DNA of 64,000 nt from Thermohalobaculum sp963822985 (GTDB lineage Bacteria > Pseudomonadota > Alphaproteobacteria > Rhodobacterales > Rhodobacteraceae): positions 62,001-126,000 of the forward strand of contig CAWGJU010000008.1 of assembly GCA_963822985.1 (NCBI GenBank). Direction: 5' to 3'. Made by a program: the position numbers and the translations under genes. This document shows, piece by piece, positions 7,164-16,302 of the stretch; position 1 is the stretch's first letter, and each line of letters begins with the position of its first letter. Under the pieces are notes generated by a model. The model did not search any database. It was not told where the DNA came from and was given only the letters and a program-made list of their open reading frames with translations.

Positions 7164-8304
7164 ATGCAGAAGGACGGCAATACGGCTGAAAAGCGGCTGC
7201 GCCGGCAGCAGAAGGCGCTGGCCGAGTTCAGCCTGCTCGCGTTCCGCTCCAATGATCTCGACGAGATCCTGCACCGGGCGGCCGAGCTCGTCTCGCATGG
7301 CCTCGATGTCAGACGAACCAAGGTCCTTGAACTGCTGCCCGGCGGCAAGGAACTTCTGCTTCGCGCAGGTGTGGGTTGGAATCCCGGCGTCGTCGGCTCG
7401 ACCACTTTCGGCGCGGATGATGACTTGCCGGCCGGCTACGCGCTTTCACACGACGAACCGGTCGTCTCGCCCGACCTCGACTCCGAGACGCGTTTCGAGA
7501 TCCCCCAGGTCCTCTGGGATCACGGCATCAAGAGCATGGTCAACGTCATCATCGCCGGCGAGCAGGGGCCGTTCGGGGTGCTCGAGGTGGACGCTTCCAG
7601 GCCCCGGCAGTTCGATGAAGACGACATCGCCTTCCTCGCGACCTATGCGAACCTGCTCGCCGCGGCCGTCGATCGCCACCGAACCCACACCGGCCTGGAG
7701 GATTTCGGCACGCGAGAAGGATGTCCTGATCGACGAGCTCGCGCACCGCGTGAAGAACCTGCTGGGACTTGTTCAATCCCTCGCAAAGCAGACGGCCGCC
7801 GATGATGCTGGCGCACGGGCGTACCAGGAGGCCTTCCTGAGCCGCCTCGGCGCGCTTGCCCAGGCCGAGAACGTCATCTTCGAGGCCGAGGGCAAGAAGA
7901 TCGAGCTCGAGCGGCTGGTTGCCCGCTCGCTCGAGCCGTTCGAGAACGCCCGAGCCGGCAAGATCGTCATCGAAGGTCCTCCGCAGCGCGTTCCCGCCCG
8001 ATCGGGCCGCATGCTCGGGCTCGCCCTGCACGAGCTCGGGACGAATGCGATCAAGCATGGCGCGCTCTCGCACCCGGATGGCGAGGTCCGCATATCGTGG
8101 TCGGTCCGGGACGCGGAAGGCGGGCGCCGGGTCGAGCTCTGCTGGATCGAGCGCGGCGGTCCCCCCGTCAGGCCACCGGAGCGCCAGGGCTTCGGCACCC
8201 GGTTGCTGACCACGCTGGTCAGCTACGAGCTCGGCGGCGACGCGGAACTCGACCACGCCGCCGGAGGTTTGCAGTACCGGCTTGTATTTCCTTTGAGCGA
8301 CTGA
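7164..8304 (+). CDS. GAF-domain HWE-type sensor histidine kinase, frame broken once
   Basis: Two overlapping frames together make one kinase. The first (from ATG 7164) encodes an N-terminal helix and a GAF sensor domain up to about 7702. The second, from about 7706, encodes the kinase core: H-box E-L-A-H-R-V-K-N, then E-N-V-I-F-E, the N-box H-E-L-G-T-N-A-I-K-H-G, and W-I-E-R-G-G-P-P-V with G-F-G-T-R-L-L, all typical of the HWE family. Removing one T from the TTT at 7703-7705 gives L-E-D-S-A-R-E-K-D-V-L-I-D-E and an uninterrupted protein of about 379 aa. With the sequence as given, the kinase part is not translated. There is no membrane segment, so sensing is cytosolic. The receiver gene follows 26 bp later. 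Confidence 0.83.
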
Positions 8305-8330
8305 CTCGAAACTCTGCCGAGCGTGCGATT

Positions 8331-8696
8331 ATGCTAATTGGATACCGGATTCTCGTTGTCGAGGACGAGGCCTTCCTGGCGATGGACCTGCAGCACGGGC
8401 TCTCGGCGCACGGCGCCGAGGTGATGGGCCCGGTGGGCACGGTCGACGACGCTTTGGCGTCGCTCTCGGCGAAACTCCCGGATGCCGCGGTGCTCGACGG
8501 CAACCTGAGGGGCGCCTGGTCGACTCCGGTCGCCGACGCGCTGCAAAGGTCGGCCGTGCCGTTTATTCTCGTCACCGGATACGAGCCCAGGCACTTCACG
8601 CATTCCGCCATGCGAGACGCCCCGATCCTGTCGAAGCCCGCCCACATGGGCGATCTCGTCCATGCGCTTAGGGGCGTGCTGTCTGCGAAGCGGTGA
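8331..8696 (+). CDS. Single-domain response regulator (receiver only)
   Basis: The 121-aa receiver has the acidic pocket I-L-V-V-E-D-E, the phospho-acceptor Asp in A-V-L-D-G-N-L, the Thr of F-I-L-V-T-G-Y and the Lys of I-L-S-K-P. No output domain follows. Such stand-alone receivers commonly pair with HWE kinases in alphaproteobacteria, and this one lies 26 bp behind such a kinase, so a phosphorelay between the two is likely. The start ATG at 8331 has a poor ribosome binding site. The D-G-N-L variant of the acceptor loop is typical of this class. Confidence 0.86.
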   Translation: MLIGYRILVVEDEAFLAMDLQHGLSAHGAEVMGPVGTVDDALASLSAKLPDAAVLDGNLRGAWSTPVADALQRSAVPFILVTGYEPRHFTHSAMRDAPILSKPAHMGDLVHALRGVLSAKR

Positions 8697-8758
8697 GGGA
8701 GCCGGCTGCGCCGAGCGTGCTCCACAACAACATTCCTGGCGAACGACCGGCGTGAAGC

Positions 8759-9439
8759 TCACTGGCCCGCCGGCCGGACGGCGAGCCAGATCGTATGGCG
8801 AGCGCCGCGCCCCGTCCGGCTGGCGCGGACGGTCCTTGCCTCCGCCTCGAAGCCGCAGCGGCGGAGCCGCCGCGTGAAGCCTTGGTCCGGCGCGGCCGAC
8901 CAGACGGCGAGGACGCCGCCCGGCGCCAGTGCGCGGCGCACCGCGCGTAGGCCGGTCTCGCCGTACAGGGCATCGTTCGCCGGGCGGGTGAGCGCCTCCG
9001 GGCCGTTATCGACGTCCAGCAGGATAGCGTCGTACCGCCCTGCCCGCTCCCGGATGATCTCGGCCACGTCCGCCACCTGCAGTTCCAGCCGCGGATCGGC
9101 CAGGCTGTCGCCGAAGAGCTCCGCCATCGGACCGCGCGCCCAAGCGACGAGCTCCGGCACGATCTCGGCCACCACGAGGCGTGCGTCCGGGCCGGCCGCG
9201 GCCTGCGCGGCGCGCAGGGTAAAGCCCATTCCCAGCCCGCCGATCAGGACGCGTGGCGCCGGCTTGCCCGAGATCTGCGCCAAAGCGAGGCTCGCGAGCG
9301 CCTCCTCCGATCCGCTCAGGCGGCTGTTCATCAGCTCCGCTCCGTCGATCCGGATGGAGAATTCCTCGCCGCGCCGCATAAGGCGCAGCACGCCGCCATC
9401 CGGGGTCGTCGCGGTCTCGAGGTGGATCCACGGAAGCAC
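8759..9439 (-). CDS. Spermidine-synthase-like SAM-dependent methyltransferase
   Basis: A Rossmann-fold protein of 226 aa. Motif I is V-L-I-G-G-L-G-M-G-F, followed by the acidic end of strand two (V-V-A-E-I-V-P-E) and D-A-I-L-L-D-V-D-N-G-P, which resembles the polyamine-synthase family rather than classic methyltransferases. It is shorter than true SpeE and its substrate cannot be read from sequence. GTG 9439 follows AAGGG at good spacing and lies 14 bp behind the helicase stop codon, so the two genes are probably co-transcribed. Confidence 0.75.
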   Translation of the reverse strand: MLPWIHLETATTPDGGVLRLMRRGEEFSIRIDGAELMNSRLSGSEEALASLALAQISGKPAPRVLIGGLGMGFTLRAAQAAAGPDARLVVAEIVPELVAWARGPMAELFGDSLADPRLELQVADVAEIIRERAGRYDAILLDVDNGPEALTRPANDALYGETGLRAVRRALAPGGVLAVWSAAPDQGFTRRLRRCGFEAEARTVRASRTGRGARHTIWLAVRPAGQ

Positions 9440-9453
9440 GCGATACCCTTGGG

Positions 9454-11205
9454 TCAGCCGTCCTTGGGACGCCGCTTGCTGTCCCCCGACCGCTCCGAAC
9501 CCTCCGGCCTCGTGCGCGGCTTTCGGGTCGGATCATGCGGTTCTCCGTCCGCGGGCGGCCCGTCGCTGGGCGAGACCGTGATGCCGTTCTCCAGCGTGCG
9601 CTCGGGCCCGAGCGCGGCAAGGAAGGCGTCGGCGCGGTCGGCGGAGATTTCGACGAGCGTGACGTTGCGCTGCAGGCGGATCGCGCCGACATCCCGGCGG
9701 CTCAGGCCGCCGGCGCCGCAGATCAGCGGCAGCAGCCAGCGCGGCTCGGCCTTCTGCCGGCGGCCGACCGACAGCGTGAACCAGGCGCTCGGCCCGAACG
9801 CCTCGCGCGGCGGGCGCACAGTGTCGGGACCGGCAAGTTCGACCAGTTCCTCGGGCGCGGCCAGCCCGCCGCGCAGGCGGCGTAGAAAGGCGGCCGCGAC
9901 GCGCTCGGGCCCGTGCCGCTCGAGCAGCGCCGCGACCAGCGCCTCCTCCTCCACCGTCACTGATTCGGCGAGGGTCGGATCGGCAAGTATGCGAGCATCG
10001 TCTGCGGCGAGGATCTCGGCCGGCGAAGGCGGCGCCGACCAGGTCGCGCCGACCCCGGCCGCGGCCAGCAGCGCCTCGGCGCGGCGGCGGGCGCGGTGCG
10101 GCACGATCAGCGCGCTGATCCCCTTGCGCCCGGCGCGGCCGGTGCGCCCGCTGCGGTGCAGCAGCGCTTCCCGGTTGCCCGGCAGGTCGGCGTGGATCAC
10201 CAGCTCGAGCGCCGGCAGGTCGATGCCGCGGGCCGCGACATCCGTGGCGACGCAGACCCGCGCCCGCCCGTCCCGCATCGCCTGCAGCGCGTGCGTTCGC
10301 TCGCTCTGGCTCAGCTCGCCGGACAGCGCGACGACCGAGAAGCCGCGATTGGTGAAGCGCGCCGCCATATGGCTGACCGCGGCGCGCGTCGCGCAGAAGA
10401 CCAGCGCGCTCGAGGCGTCGTGAAAGCGCAGGAGGTTATAGATCGCGCCTTCGCGGTCGCTGGGGGCGACCGGGTAGGCGCGGTACTCGATGTCGGCATG
10501 CTGATCGCGCTCGCCCGCGGCGACGATGCGCAGGGCGTCGCGCTGGAAGCGCTGGGCGAGTGCCGCGATGGCGCGCGGCACGGTGGCCGAGAACAGCAGC
10601 GTGCGGCGGTCGCTCGGGGCGGCGCCGAGGATGAACTCCAGGTCCTCGCGAAAGCCGAGGTCGAGCATCTCGTCGGCCTCGTCCAGCACCACCGCCCGCA
10701 GCGCCGTCATGTCGAGGGCGCCGCGTTCGATGTGGTCGCGCAGGCGCCCCGGCGTTCCGATGACGACATGGGCGCCCTGTTCCAGAGCCCGTCGCTCGGC
10801 GCGCGGGTCCATGCCGCCCACCGAGGACGCCATCACGGCGCCCGCCTGCGCATAGAGCCATTCGAGCTCGCGGCGGACCTGCAGCGCCAGCTCGCGCGTC
10901 GGCGCCACCACCAGGGCGAGCGGCGCGTCCGCGCCGCCGAACCGGTCCGCGCCGGCGAGCAGCGTGCCCGCGATGGCGAGCCCGAAGGCGACCGTCTTGC
11001 CCGACCCAGTCTGCGCCGAGACGAGCAGGTCGCGTTCGCCCGCCCCTGGCTCGAGCACCGCCTGCTGCACGGGCGTGAGCTCGGTATATCCCCGTGTCGT
11101 CAGGGTACGGGCGAGCACGGGATGGATTTCTGGAGATTGGATCATGAATCGCGAGGCGGCTGCGACGGCAACGCCGTCAGGAGTACGCTTGGGCGGATCT
11201 GCCAT
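9454..11205 (-). CDS. DEAD-box ATP-dependent RNA helicase with DbpA-type RNA-binding tail
   Basis: All helicase motifs are present in order: Q-motif region, Walker A S-A-Q-T-G-S-G-K-T, P-T-R-E-L-A, V-V-L-D-E-A-D-E-M, F-S-A-T-V, and the RecA2 motifs A-R-G-I-D-L and H-R-S-G-R-T-G-R-A-G. After an acidic linker, a C-terminal DbpA RRM-like domain is recognisable (G-L-S-R-R-D-V-G-A-I). DbpA acts on 23S rRNA during large-subunit assembly, and this protein likely has a similar role, although it could belong to another DEAD group with the same tail. The start is uncertain: ATG 11205 is used, and ATG 11145 is possible. Both have weak ribosome binding sites. Confidence 0.87.
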   Translation of the reverse strand: MADPPKRTPDGVAVAAASRFMIQSPEIHPVLARTLTTRGYTELTPVQQAVLEPGAGERDLLVSAQTGSGKTVAFGLAIAGTLLAGADRFGGADAPLALVVAPTRELALQVRRELEWLYAQAGAVMASSVGGMDPRAERRALEQGAHVVIGTPGRLRDHIERGALDMTALRAVVLDEADEMLDLGFREDLEFILGAAPSDRRTLLFSATVPRAIAALAQRFQRDALRIVAAGERDQHADIEYRAYPVAPSDREGAIYNLLRFHDASSALVFCATRAAVSHMAARFTNRGFSVVALSGELSQSERTHALQAMRDGRARVCVATDVAARGIDLPALELVIHADLPGNREALLHRSGRTGRAGRKGISALIVPHRARRRAEALLAAAGVGATWSAPPSPAEILAADDARILADPTLAESVTVEEEALVAALLERHGPERVAAAFLRRLRGGLAAPEELVELAGPDTVRPPREAFGPSAWFTLSVGRRQKAEPRWLLPLICGAGGLSRRDVGAIRLQRNVTLVEISADRADAFLAALGPERTLENGITVSPSDGPPADGEPHDPTRKPRTRPEGSERSGDSKRRPKDG

Positions 11206-11559
11206 CCTCGGCCCCGAGAGGAACCCGCGTCGGCCACACTGCCTCGATCTCTCCAACAGTTTCCCATCGGCTGCCGATTAACGGGGGCCGGTGCGCGCTA
11301 CAAGGTTGCTGTTGCAGAAACGATGCTGCCTTGCATGGTTTGCTGGACCCCAGGCGTTCCCGGCGGGATTCAGTTCGGGGCGATCATCGGCGGCAGCGGC
11401 GGGAGCGTGATCGTACCAGTCGCTGACTTTTGACAATTCGCTGCGCCGCTTGTGGCCGAAGGCCGCGCCCTTCCGGCCCGACGCGAGCTCCGGCATTGCG
11501 GCGGGTGCGGTTGGCGGCGTATCAGGGCGCAACGCGAACGGCAGCCGCGGAGATCGGCG
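11206..11559. other. 354-bp divergent intergenic region
   Basis: The region lies between the helicase (minus) and the acyl-CoA ligase (plus). No gene is seen in it. A perfect -35 hexamer TTGACA occurs at 11430-11435 reading towards the ligase, but the expected -10 position (about 11453) is GC-rich and unconvincing. No hairpin or repeat stands out. Confidence 0.4.
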
Positions 11560-13251
11560 ATGGACCAGAAGCTCAGCCATGTGAGCGGACCCGAGACGCC
11601 CCCGCTCCTCGAGATGACCATTGGCTCCGCGCTCGATTGCGCCGTCGAGAGATGGGGCGGACGCGAGGCGCTGGTCGCACCGGCACAGGGACGGCGGCTC
11701 AGCTGGGCCGAGCTCGGCGCGGAGGTCGACACGATCGCCGCCGCCTTCGTGGCGCTCGGCCTCGGCCCTGGCGACCGGATCGGGGTCTGGTCGCTCAACC
11801 GCGTGGAATGGACGCTGACGCAGTTCGCCGCCGCCCGCGCCGGCCTGGTACTGGTGACGATCAACCCGGCCTACCGGCTGCACGAGCTGGACTATGCGCT
11901 GAACAAGGTCGGCTGCGCCGCCGTCGTCATCGCCCCGCCCTTCAAGACCAGCGACTACGGCGCGCTGATGTCGAAGCTGGCGCCAGAGCTCGCGACCGCC
12001 CAGCCGGGGCAGCTGCGCGCCGCGCGCGTGCCGGCCTTGCGCACCGTGATCCAGATGGGCGAGGCCCGTCTCCCCGGCGCGCTCGCCTTCGACGACCTGC
12101 CGGGGCTCGTCCGGCCCGAGCACCGCGACGAGGTGAAGGCCCGCGGCGCCGCCGTCCGGCCCGGTGACGCGACCAACATCCAGTTCACCAGCGGCACGAC
12201 CGGCAGCCCGAAGGGCGTGACGCTCAGCCACCGCAACATCCTGAACAACGGCTATCTCACCGGGCTCGGCATCCGGCTGACCGAGGCGGACCGGATCTGC
12301 ATCCCCGTGCCCCTCTACCACTGCTTCGGCATGGTGATGGGGAATTTGGCGGCGCTGACGCTCGGCGCGGCGATGGTCTACCCCGGCGAGGGCTTCGATC
12401 CGCTGGCGACGCTGGAGACCGCGGCGGCCGAGCGCTGCACGGCGCTCTACGGCGTGCCGACGATGTTCATCGCCGAGCTCGATCACCCGCGCTTCGCCGA
12501 ATTCGACCTCTCCTCGCTGCGCACCGGGATCATGGCGGGCTCGCCCTGCCCGATCGAGGTCATGCGCCGGGTGAACGCCCGCATGAACATGCGCGAGGTC
12601 ACGATCGCCTACGGCATGACCGAGACCAGCCCCGTCAGCTTCCAGAGCGCGACCGACGACCCGCTCGAGCGCCGCGTGTCGACCGTCGGCCGCGTCCACC
12701 CGCATGTCGAGGTCAAGATCGTCGACCTGGAAGGCCGGACCGTGCCGCGCGGCCAGCGGGGCGAGCTCTGCACCCGCGGCTATTCGGTGATGCTCGGCTA
12801 CTGGGACGATCCGGAACAGACCGCGGCGGTGCTCGACGCCGAGGGCTGGATGCATTCGGGCGACCTCGCGACGATCGACGCCGAGGGCTATGGCAACATC
12901 GTCGGGCGCATCAAGGACATGGTGATCCGCGGCGGCGAGAACATCTATCCGCGCGAGATCGAGGAGTTCCTCTATCGCCACGAGGCGATCCGCGACGTGC
13001 AGGTGTTCGGCGTGCCGGACCCGCGCTATGGCGAGGAGCTCTGCGCCTGGATCATCCTCAACGAAGGGCATGAGTTGACGGCCGAGGATGTCCGCGCCTT
13101 CTGCCAGGACCAGATCGCGCACAACAAGATCCCGCGCCATATCAGGTTCGTCGACGAATTCCCGGTCACCGTCACGGGCAAGGTCCAGAAGTTCGTCATG
13201 CGCGACCGGATGGGGCTGGAACTCGGCGTCTCGCAAGATCGGACTGCTTGA
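11560..13251 (+). CDS. Medium/long-chain acyl-CoA ligase (AMP-forming)
   Basis: A 563-aa adenylate-forming enzyme. The AMP-binding P-loop F-T-S-G-T-T-G-S-P-K-G is followed by Y-G-M-T-E-T-S-P, the Y-W-D-D region, H-S-G-D-L-A and the hinge G-R-I-K-D-M-V-I-R-G-G-E-N-I-Y-P. The catalytic Lys sits near the end in T-V-T-G-K-V-Q-K. It activates a carboxylic acid to acyl-CoA; the substrate is probably a fatty acid, but specificity is not readable. ATG 11560 follows GGAG. It is not visibly in an operon. Confidence 0.9.
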   Translation: MDQKLSHVSGPETPPLLEMTIGSALDCAVERWGGREALVAPAQGRRLSWAELGAEVDTIAAAFVALGLGPGDRIGVWSLNRVEWTLTQFAAARAGLVLVTINPAYRLHELDYALNKVGCAAVVIAPPFKTSDYGALMSKLAPELATAQPGQLRAARVPALRTVIQMGEARLPGALAFDDLPGLVRPEHRDEVKARGAAVRPGDATNIQFTSGTTGSPKGVTLSHRNILNNGYLTGLGIRLTEADRICIPVPLYHCFGMVMGNLAALTLGAAMVYPGEGFDPLATLETAAAERCTALYGVPTMFIAELDHPRFAEFDLSSLRTGIMAGSPCPIEVMRRVNARMNMREVTIAYGMTETSPVSFQSATDDPLERRVSTVGRVHPHVEVKIVDLEGRTVPRGQRGELCTRGYSVMLGYWDDPEQTAAVLDAEGWMHSGDLATIDAEGYGNIVGRIKDMVIRGGENIYPREIEEFLYRHEAIRDVQVFGVPDPRYGEELCAWIILNEGHELTAEDVRAFCQDQIAHNKIPRHIRFVDEFPVTVTGKVQKFVMRDRMGLELGVSQDRTA

Positions 13252-13516
13252 GAGTTGCGTGCCGGAGAGGCCTGCGCGGGACGCGATGATCCACTTTCGC
13301 CTGGCGGACTCGTCGCGCCAGCCTCGCTGGCCGGAGCCCTGACCGCCTGCGACGCGAACTATCCCCACCATTGCAGTGCGGCTCGGTTTATGGCCTTGTC
13401 CCGCACGGTACGGTCGGGAGCAAGAGTGCCGCTGCGATGAAGATCACCGCCAATGTTTTGGGCTGGCGCCGCGCCGGCATGCGCGGCTCGGAGGGCCCGG
13501 CTTGGCCCGACGAGGC

Positions 13517-15076
13517 ATGAACGACGCCACTCCGGGGGGCGCCGGGACGGCGGCACCAGCGGCGGCACCAGGGGCGGCGCACATGCCGGCTCACGCGCCG
13601 CACGGGGCGACGCAAGGATCCCGCTTCGCGGCCGAGCTCGCCGCCTTCCGCGCCGCGCATCCCGCGGCCGCGGCGGCCGAGGTCTTCGTCGTCGATCTGA
13701 ACGGCCAGGCGCGGGGCAAGCTGGTGCCGCTCGACACCCTCGCCAAGCTCGGCAAGGGTTCGATGAAGATGCCCGCCTCCACCGCCGGCCTCGACATCTT
13801 CGGCGAGGACGTCGAGGAGGCCGGTATCGCCATCCAGACGGGCGATCCGGACGGCGCGCTCGACCCGGTGCCGGGCTCGCTCGGGCCGATGCTCTGGGCG
13901 GCGCGCCCCACCGCGCAGGTGCAGGCGACGATCCGCATGCCGGACGGCGCCCTCTCCGATTTCGACCCTCGCAACGTGCTCGCGCGCGTCGTGGCCGAGG
14001 CCGCGACGCGCGGGCTGACCCCCTGCGTGGCGCTCGAGCTCGAATTCTTCCTGATCGACCCGCGCGAGCCCTGCCCGCCGATGCATCCCTCCGGCGGTTT
14101 CCGGCTGTCCGCCAACCAAGTCTACGACCTCGAGCTCTTGCGCGCCTTCGAGCCCGTCATCGCCCGCATGACCGAAGCCGCGCACGCGCTCGGCGCGCCC
14201 GCCGAGACGGTGATCGCCGAATTCGGCACCGGCCAGTTCGAGGTCAACCTCCTCCACATGGCCGATGCGTTGGCCGCCGCCGACAAGATGGTCGCGCTGA
14301 AGCGGGCGATCCGCGGCGTGGCGCGCGCCGAGGGGCTGGATGCGACCTTCATGCCGAAACCCTATGGCGACCGGGTCGGCTCCGGCCTGCACATGCACCT
14401 GAGCCTGCTCGACGCCGCCGGCAACAACCTCTTCGATGCCGCCCTGGAGCCGGCGACGAGCCCGCGAAACGCGTCATCGCCCGGCTCGGCCGGCCGATCT
14501 GCGGCCGAGGGGGATGCCCCTGCCCAGCCGGGGCGTGACGCGGCACGGCCGCAATCGGCGCCGCCGAACGACCTAATGCGCCACTCAATGGCGGGCATGC
14601 TGCGGCACATGGCCGACTGCCAGCTGGTTTTCGCGCCGCACCTGAACTCGTACCGGCGCATGGTGCCGGGCAGCTTCGTCCCCGTCGAGGCGCACTGGGC
14701 CTTCGACAACCGCGGCTCGGCGCTGCGCCTGCCCGAGACGGCGGGCCCCGGCGCGCGCATCGAGCACCGCGTCGCGGGCTCGGACGCCAACCCCTATCTC
14801 GTGACCGCCGCCGTCCTCGCCGCGGCGCTCGCCGGACTCGACGAGCGCGCCGAGCCGCCGCCGCCCCTTCAGGGCCAGATCGTCCCCGGCCAGGGCGAGC
14901 CGTTGCCGCTCTCCTGGGCCGCGGCCGAGCGGCGCTTCTCGCGCTCCGGTTTCGTCGCCCGCTGGCTCGGCGAGAAGTTCCGCCACGTCTACGGCGCGCA
15001 AAAGCGCCAGGAGCTGGCGCATATGCTGGCCCTCGTCACCGACCGCGAATACGAGGTCTACCTGCGCCGGGTGTGA
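13517..15076 (+). CDS. Glutamine synthetase family protein (gamma-glutamylpolyamine synthetase type) with an in-frame palindromic insert
   Basis: The glutamine synthetase catalytic domain is plain: metal-binding E-L-E-F-F, the later Glu of G-Q-F-E-V-N, H-M-H-L-S, N-S-Y-R-R and the P-E-T...R-I-E-H-R metal and glutamate site. Sequence type and lack of adenylylation features place it with PuuA-like enzymes that join glutamate to amines, an inference. It has an Ala/Pro/His-rich N-terminal extension of about 35 residues. Most unusual is a low-complexity insert around residues 310-355, just after N-N-L-F-D-A and before L-M-R-H-S-M-A-G-M-L, where family members are continuous. Its core is encoded by a palindromic repeat (14471-14541). 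ATG 13517 has a weak GAGG. Confidence 0.82.
   Translation: MNDATPGGAGTAAPAAAPGAAHMPAHAPHGATQGSRFAAELAAFRAAHPAAAAAEVFVVDLNGQARGKLVPLDTLAKLGKGSMKMPASTAGLDIFGEDVEEAGIAIQTGDPDGALDPVPGSLGPMLWAARPTAQVQATIRMPDGALSDFDPRNVLARVVAEAATRGLTPCVALELEFFLIDPREPCPPMHPSGGFRLSANQVYDLELLRAFEPVIARMTEAAHALGAPAETVIAEFGTGQFEVNLLHMADALAAADKMVALKRAIRGVARAEGLDATFMPKPYGDRVGSGLHMHLSLLDAAGNNLFDAALEPATSPRNASSPGSAGRSAAEGDAPAQPGRDAARPQSAPPNDLMRHSMAGMLRHMADCQLVFAPHLNSYRRMVPGSFVPVEAHWAFDNRGSALRLPETAGPGARIEHRVAGSDANPYLVTAAVLAAALAGLDERAEPPPPLQGQIVPGQGEPLPLSWAAAERRFSRSGFVARWLGEKFRHVYGAQKRQELAHMLALVTDREYEVYLRRV
14471..14541. repeat. Palindromic repeat inserted in frame within the glutamine synthetase family gene
   Basis: The arms GCGTCATCGCCCGGCT (14471-14486) and, as reverse complement, GCGTCACGCCCCGGCT (14526-14541) match at 13 of 16 positions. 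The inner part contains more self-complementary GGCCG and GGGATGCCCC segments. The left part shows 23 of 28 identities with the reverse complement of the intergenic hairpin near 17132-17159, indicating one repeat family. Here it is translated as about 24 residues. Confidence 0.7.
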
Positions 15077-15094
15077 TCGAAGGATGAGCACCCT

Positions 15095-15157
15095 TGCACG
15101 CGTGCACGGTCGTTCTTTGCAGGTTTTACGGCAGGGTAGGAACAGGAACCGGTTCCT
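15095..15157. other. Two perfect palindromes in a convergent intergenic region
   Basis: TGCACGCGTGCA (15095-15106) and AGGAACCGGTTCCT (15144-15157) are perfect 12- and 14-bp palindromes between the convergent glutamine synthetase family and PfkB genes. They have no loop, so they suit dimeric protein binding better than transcription termination. Nothing identifies a binding protein. Confidence 0.4.
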
Positions 15158-15185
15158 ATGCAGCGTCGATACGCCGGAGCGCGTC

Positions 15186-16274
15186 TCAGGCGTCGATGCG
15201 GCGCGCCCCCGATTCGGCTGCGGCCTCGACCCGGGCCACCCGGGCGCGCATCTCGTCCGGCCGCAGCAGGCCGCTCGTCGTGTCGAGGTGCTCGACCACG
15301 CTCGACGCGTTCACCGCCGCCTCGCGCATCGCCGCCTCGGGCGCCATCCCCTCGGCCAGCGCCGCCGACAGCGTCGAGCAAAAGCCGTCGCCCGCGCCCG
15401 CTGTGCCCTGCACCTCGGCCGGCACGATCGGGTGCCAAAGCACGGCGTCGGGCGTGCCGAGATAGGAGCCGTCCTTGCCGTCGGTGATCGACACCCAGCG
15501 CGGCCCCGCCGCCCGCACGGCCCGCATGAATCGCACCAGCCCCATATGAAAGCCGCCAAAGCTCAGGCCCCGGCGCACCAGCGGCGGCGCATCGGCCGGC
15601 GCCGCGGCGTCGGGTCCCTCGGCGTGCGGCGCGAAGCAGGGCACCAGCGCCTCGGCCTCGGCGCGATTGATGTTGAGCAGATCGAGGTTCTCCAGCGCTG
15701 CCAGGAACCCAGCCGTCCGCGCCGTCAGCTGCCGGATGCCGGGGTTGGCCGCCACGGTCGCCCCGGCCGCCTTGGCCTGCTGCAGGATGTGGGGGAAGCA
15801 ATCGGCCAATTCGTTCGACAGCGGCCCGACATAGACGAGGTCGAAGCCGCCGAACGCCTCGGCCGGCAGCTCGTCCACCCGGATCGTCTCGTTGGCGCCG
15901 CGGTGCACGAAGATCGAGGCGTTGCGGTCGTGGCTCGCGATCATCACCGCCTTGCCTGTCGCCGTCCCGGCGGCCTCGATCAGCCGCGCCTTGATCCCCT
16001 CGCTGTCGAGGTGCCGGCGCACCTCGTCGGCCGCCGGGTCATTCCCCGTCTTGGCGGTCACCGCCGCAGCCCAACCACGCCGCGCCAAGCTTACCGCCGT
16101 GTTGCAGGCGCCGCCGCCGACATGCCAGGTGATCGCCTTGGCCGGCACCTTGCGGCCGGTCTCGAGCATAAGATAGGTCTTGCCGTCGTTGCTGAAGCTC
16201 GCCTGCTCGATGTCCTCGGACGCCACCAGCGTGACGGTGTCGATCATCGCCGAGCCGATGTGCAGCGATCGCAT
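15186..16274 (-). CDS. PfkB family carbohydrate kinase (ribokinase-like)
   Basis: The 362-aa protein has the N-terminal PfkB signature G-G-G-A-C-N-T-A-V-S-L-A-R-R-G and the C-terminal one with the anion hole and catalytic Asp, G-T-A-G-A-G-D-G-F. It probably phosphorylates a sugar or nucleoside in the cytosol; the substrate is unknown. It is longer than ribokinase by an insert around residues 215-235. ATG 16274 follows GGGGAGG. Its leader region holds a 13-bp minisatellite beginning 29 bp upstream of the start codon. Confidence 0.87.
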   Translation of the reverse strand: MRSLHIGSAMIDTVTLVASEDIEQASFSNDGKTYLMLETGRKVPAKAITWHVGGGACNTAVSLARRGWAAAVTAKTGNDPAADEVRRHLDSEGIKARLIEAAGTATGKAVMIASHDRNASIFVHRGANETIRVDELPAEAFGGFDLVYVGPLSNELADCFPHILQQAKAAGATVAANPGIRQLTARTAGFLAALENLDLLNINRAEAEALVPCFAPHAEGPDAAAPADAPPLVRRGLSFGGFHMGLVRFMRAVRAAGPRWVSITDGKDGSYLGTPDAVLWHPIVPAEVQGTAGAGDGFCSTLSAALAEGMAPEAAMREAAVNASSVVEHLDTTSGLLRPDEMRARVARVEAAAESGARRIDA

Positions 16275-16302
16275 TCAACCTCCCCGTGCTCGCCGTGGGC
16301 TC

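Noticed and set aside
7150..7200. EcfG-type general stress promoter (GGAAC-N16/17-CGTT) before the HWE kinase
   Set aside because: GGGAAC is present just before the start codon, but no CGTT-like -10 follows at the right distance and the place is inside the coding start.
11430..11458. Sigma-70 promoter with TTGACA ahead of the acyl-CoA ligase
   Set aside because: The -35 hexamer is perfect, but the -10 position is GC-rich (TGGCCG), so a promoter call is not justified.
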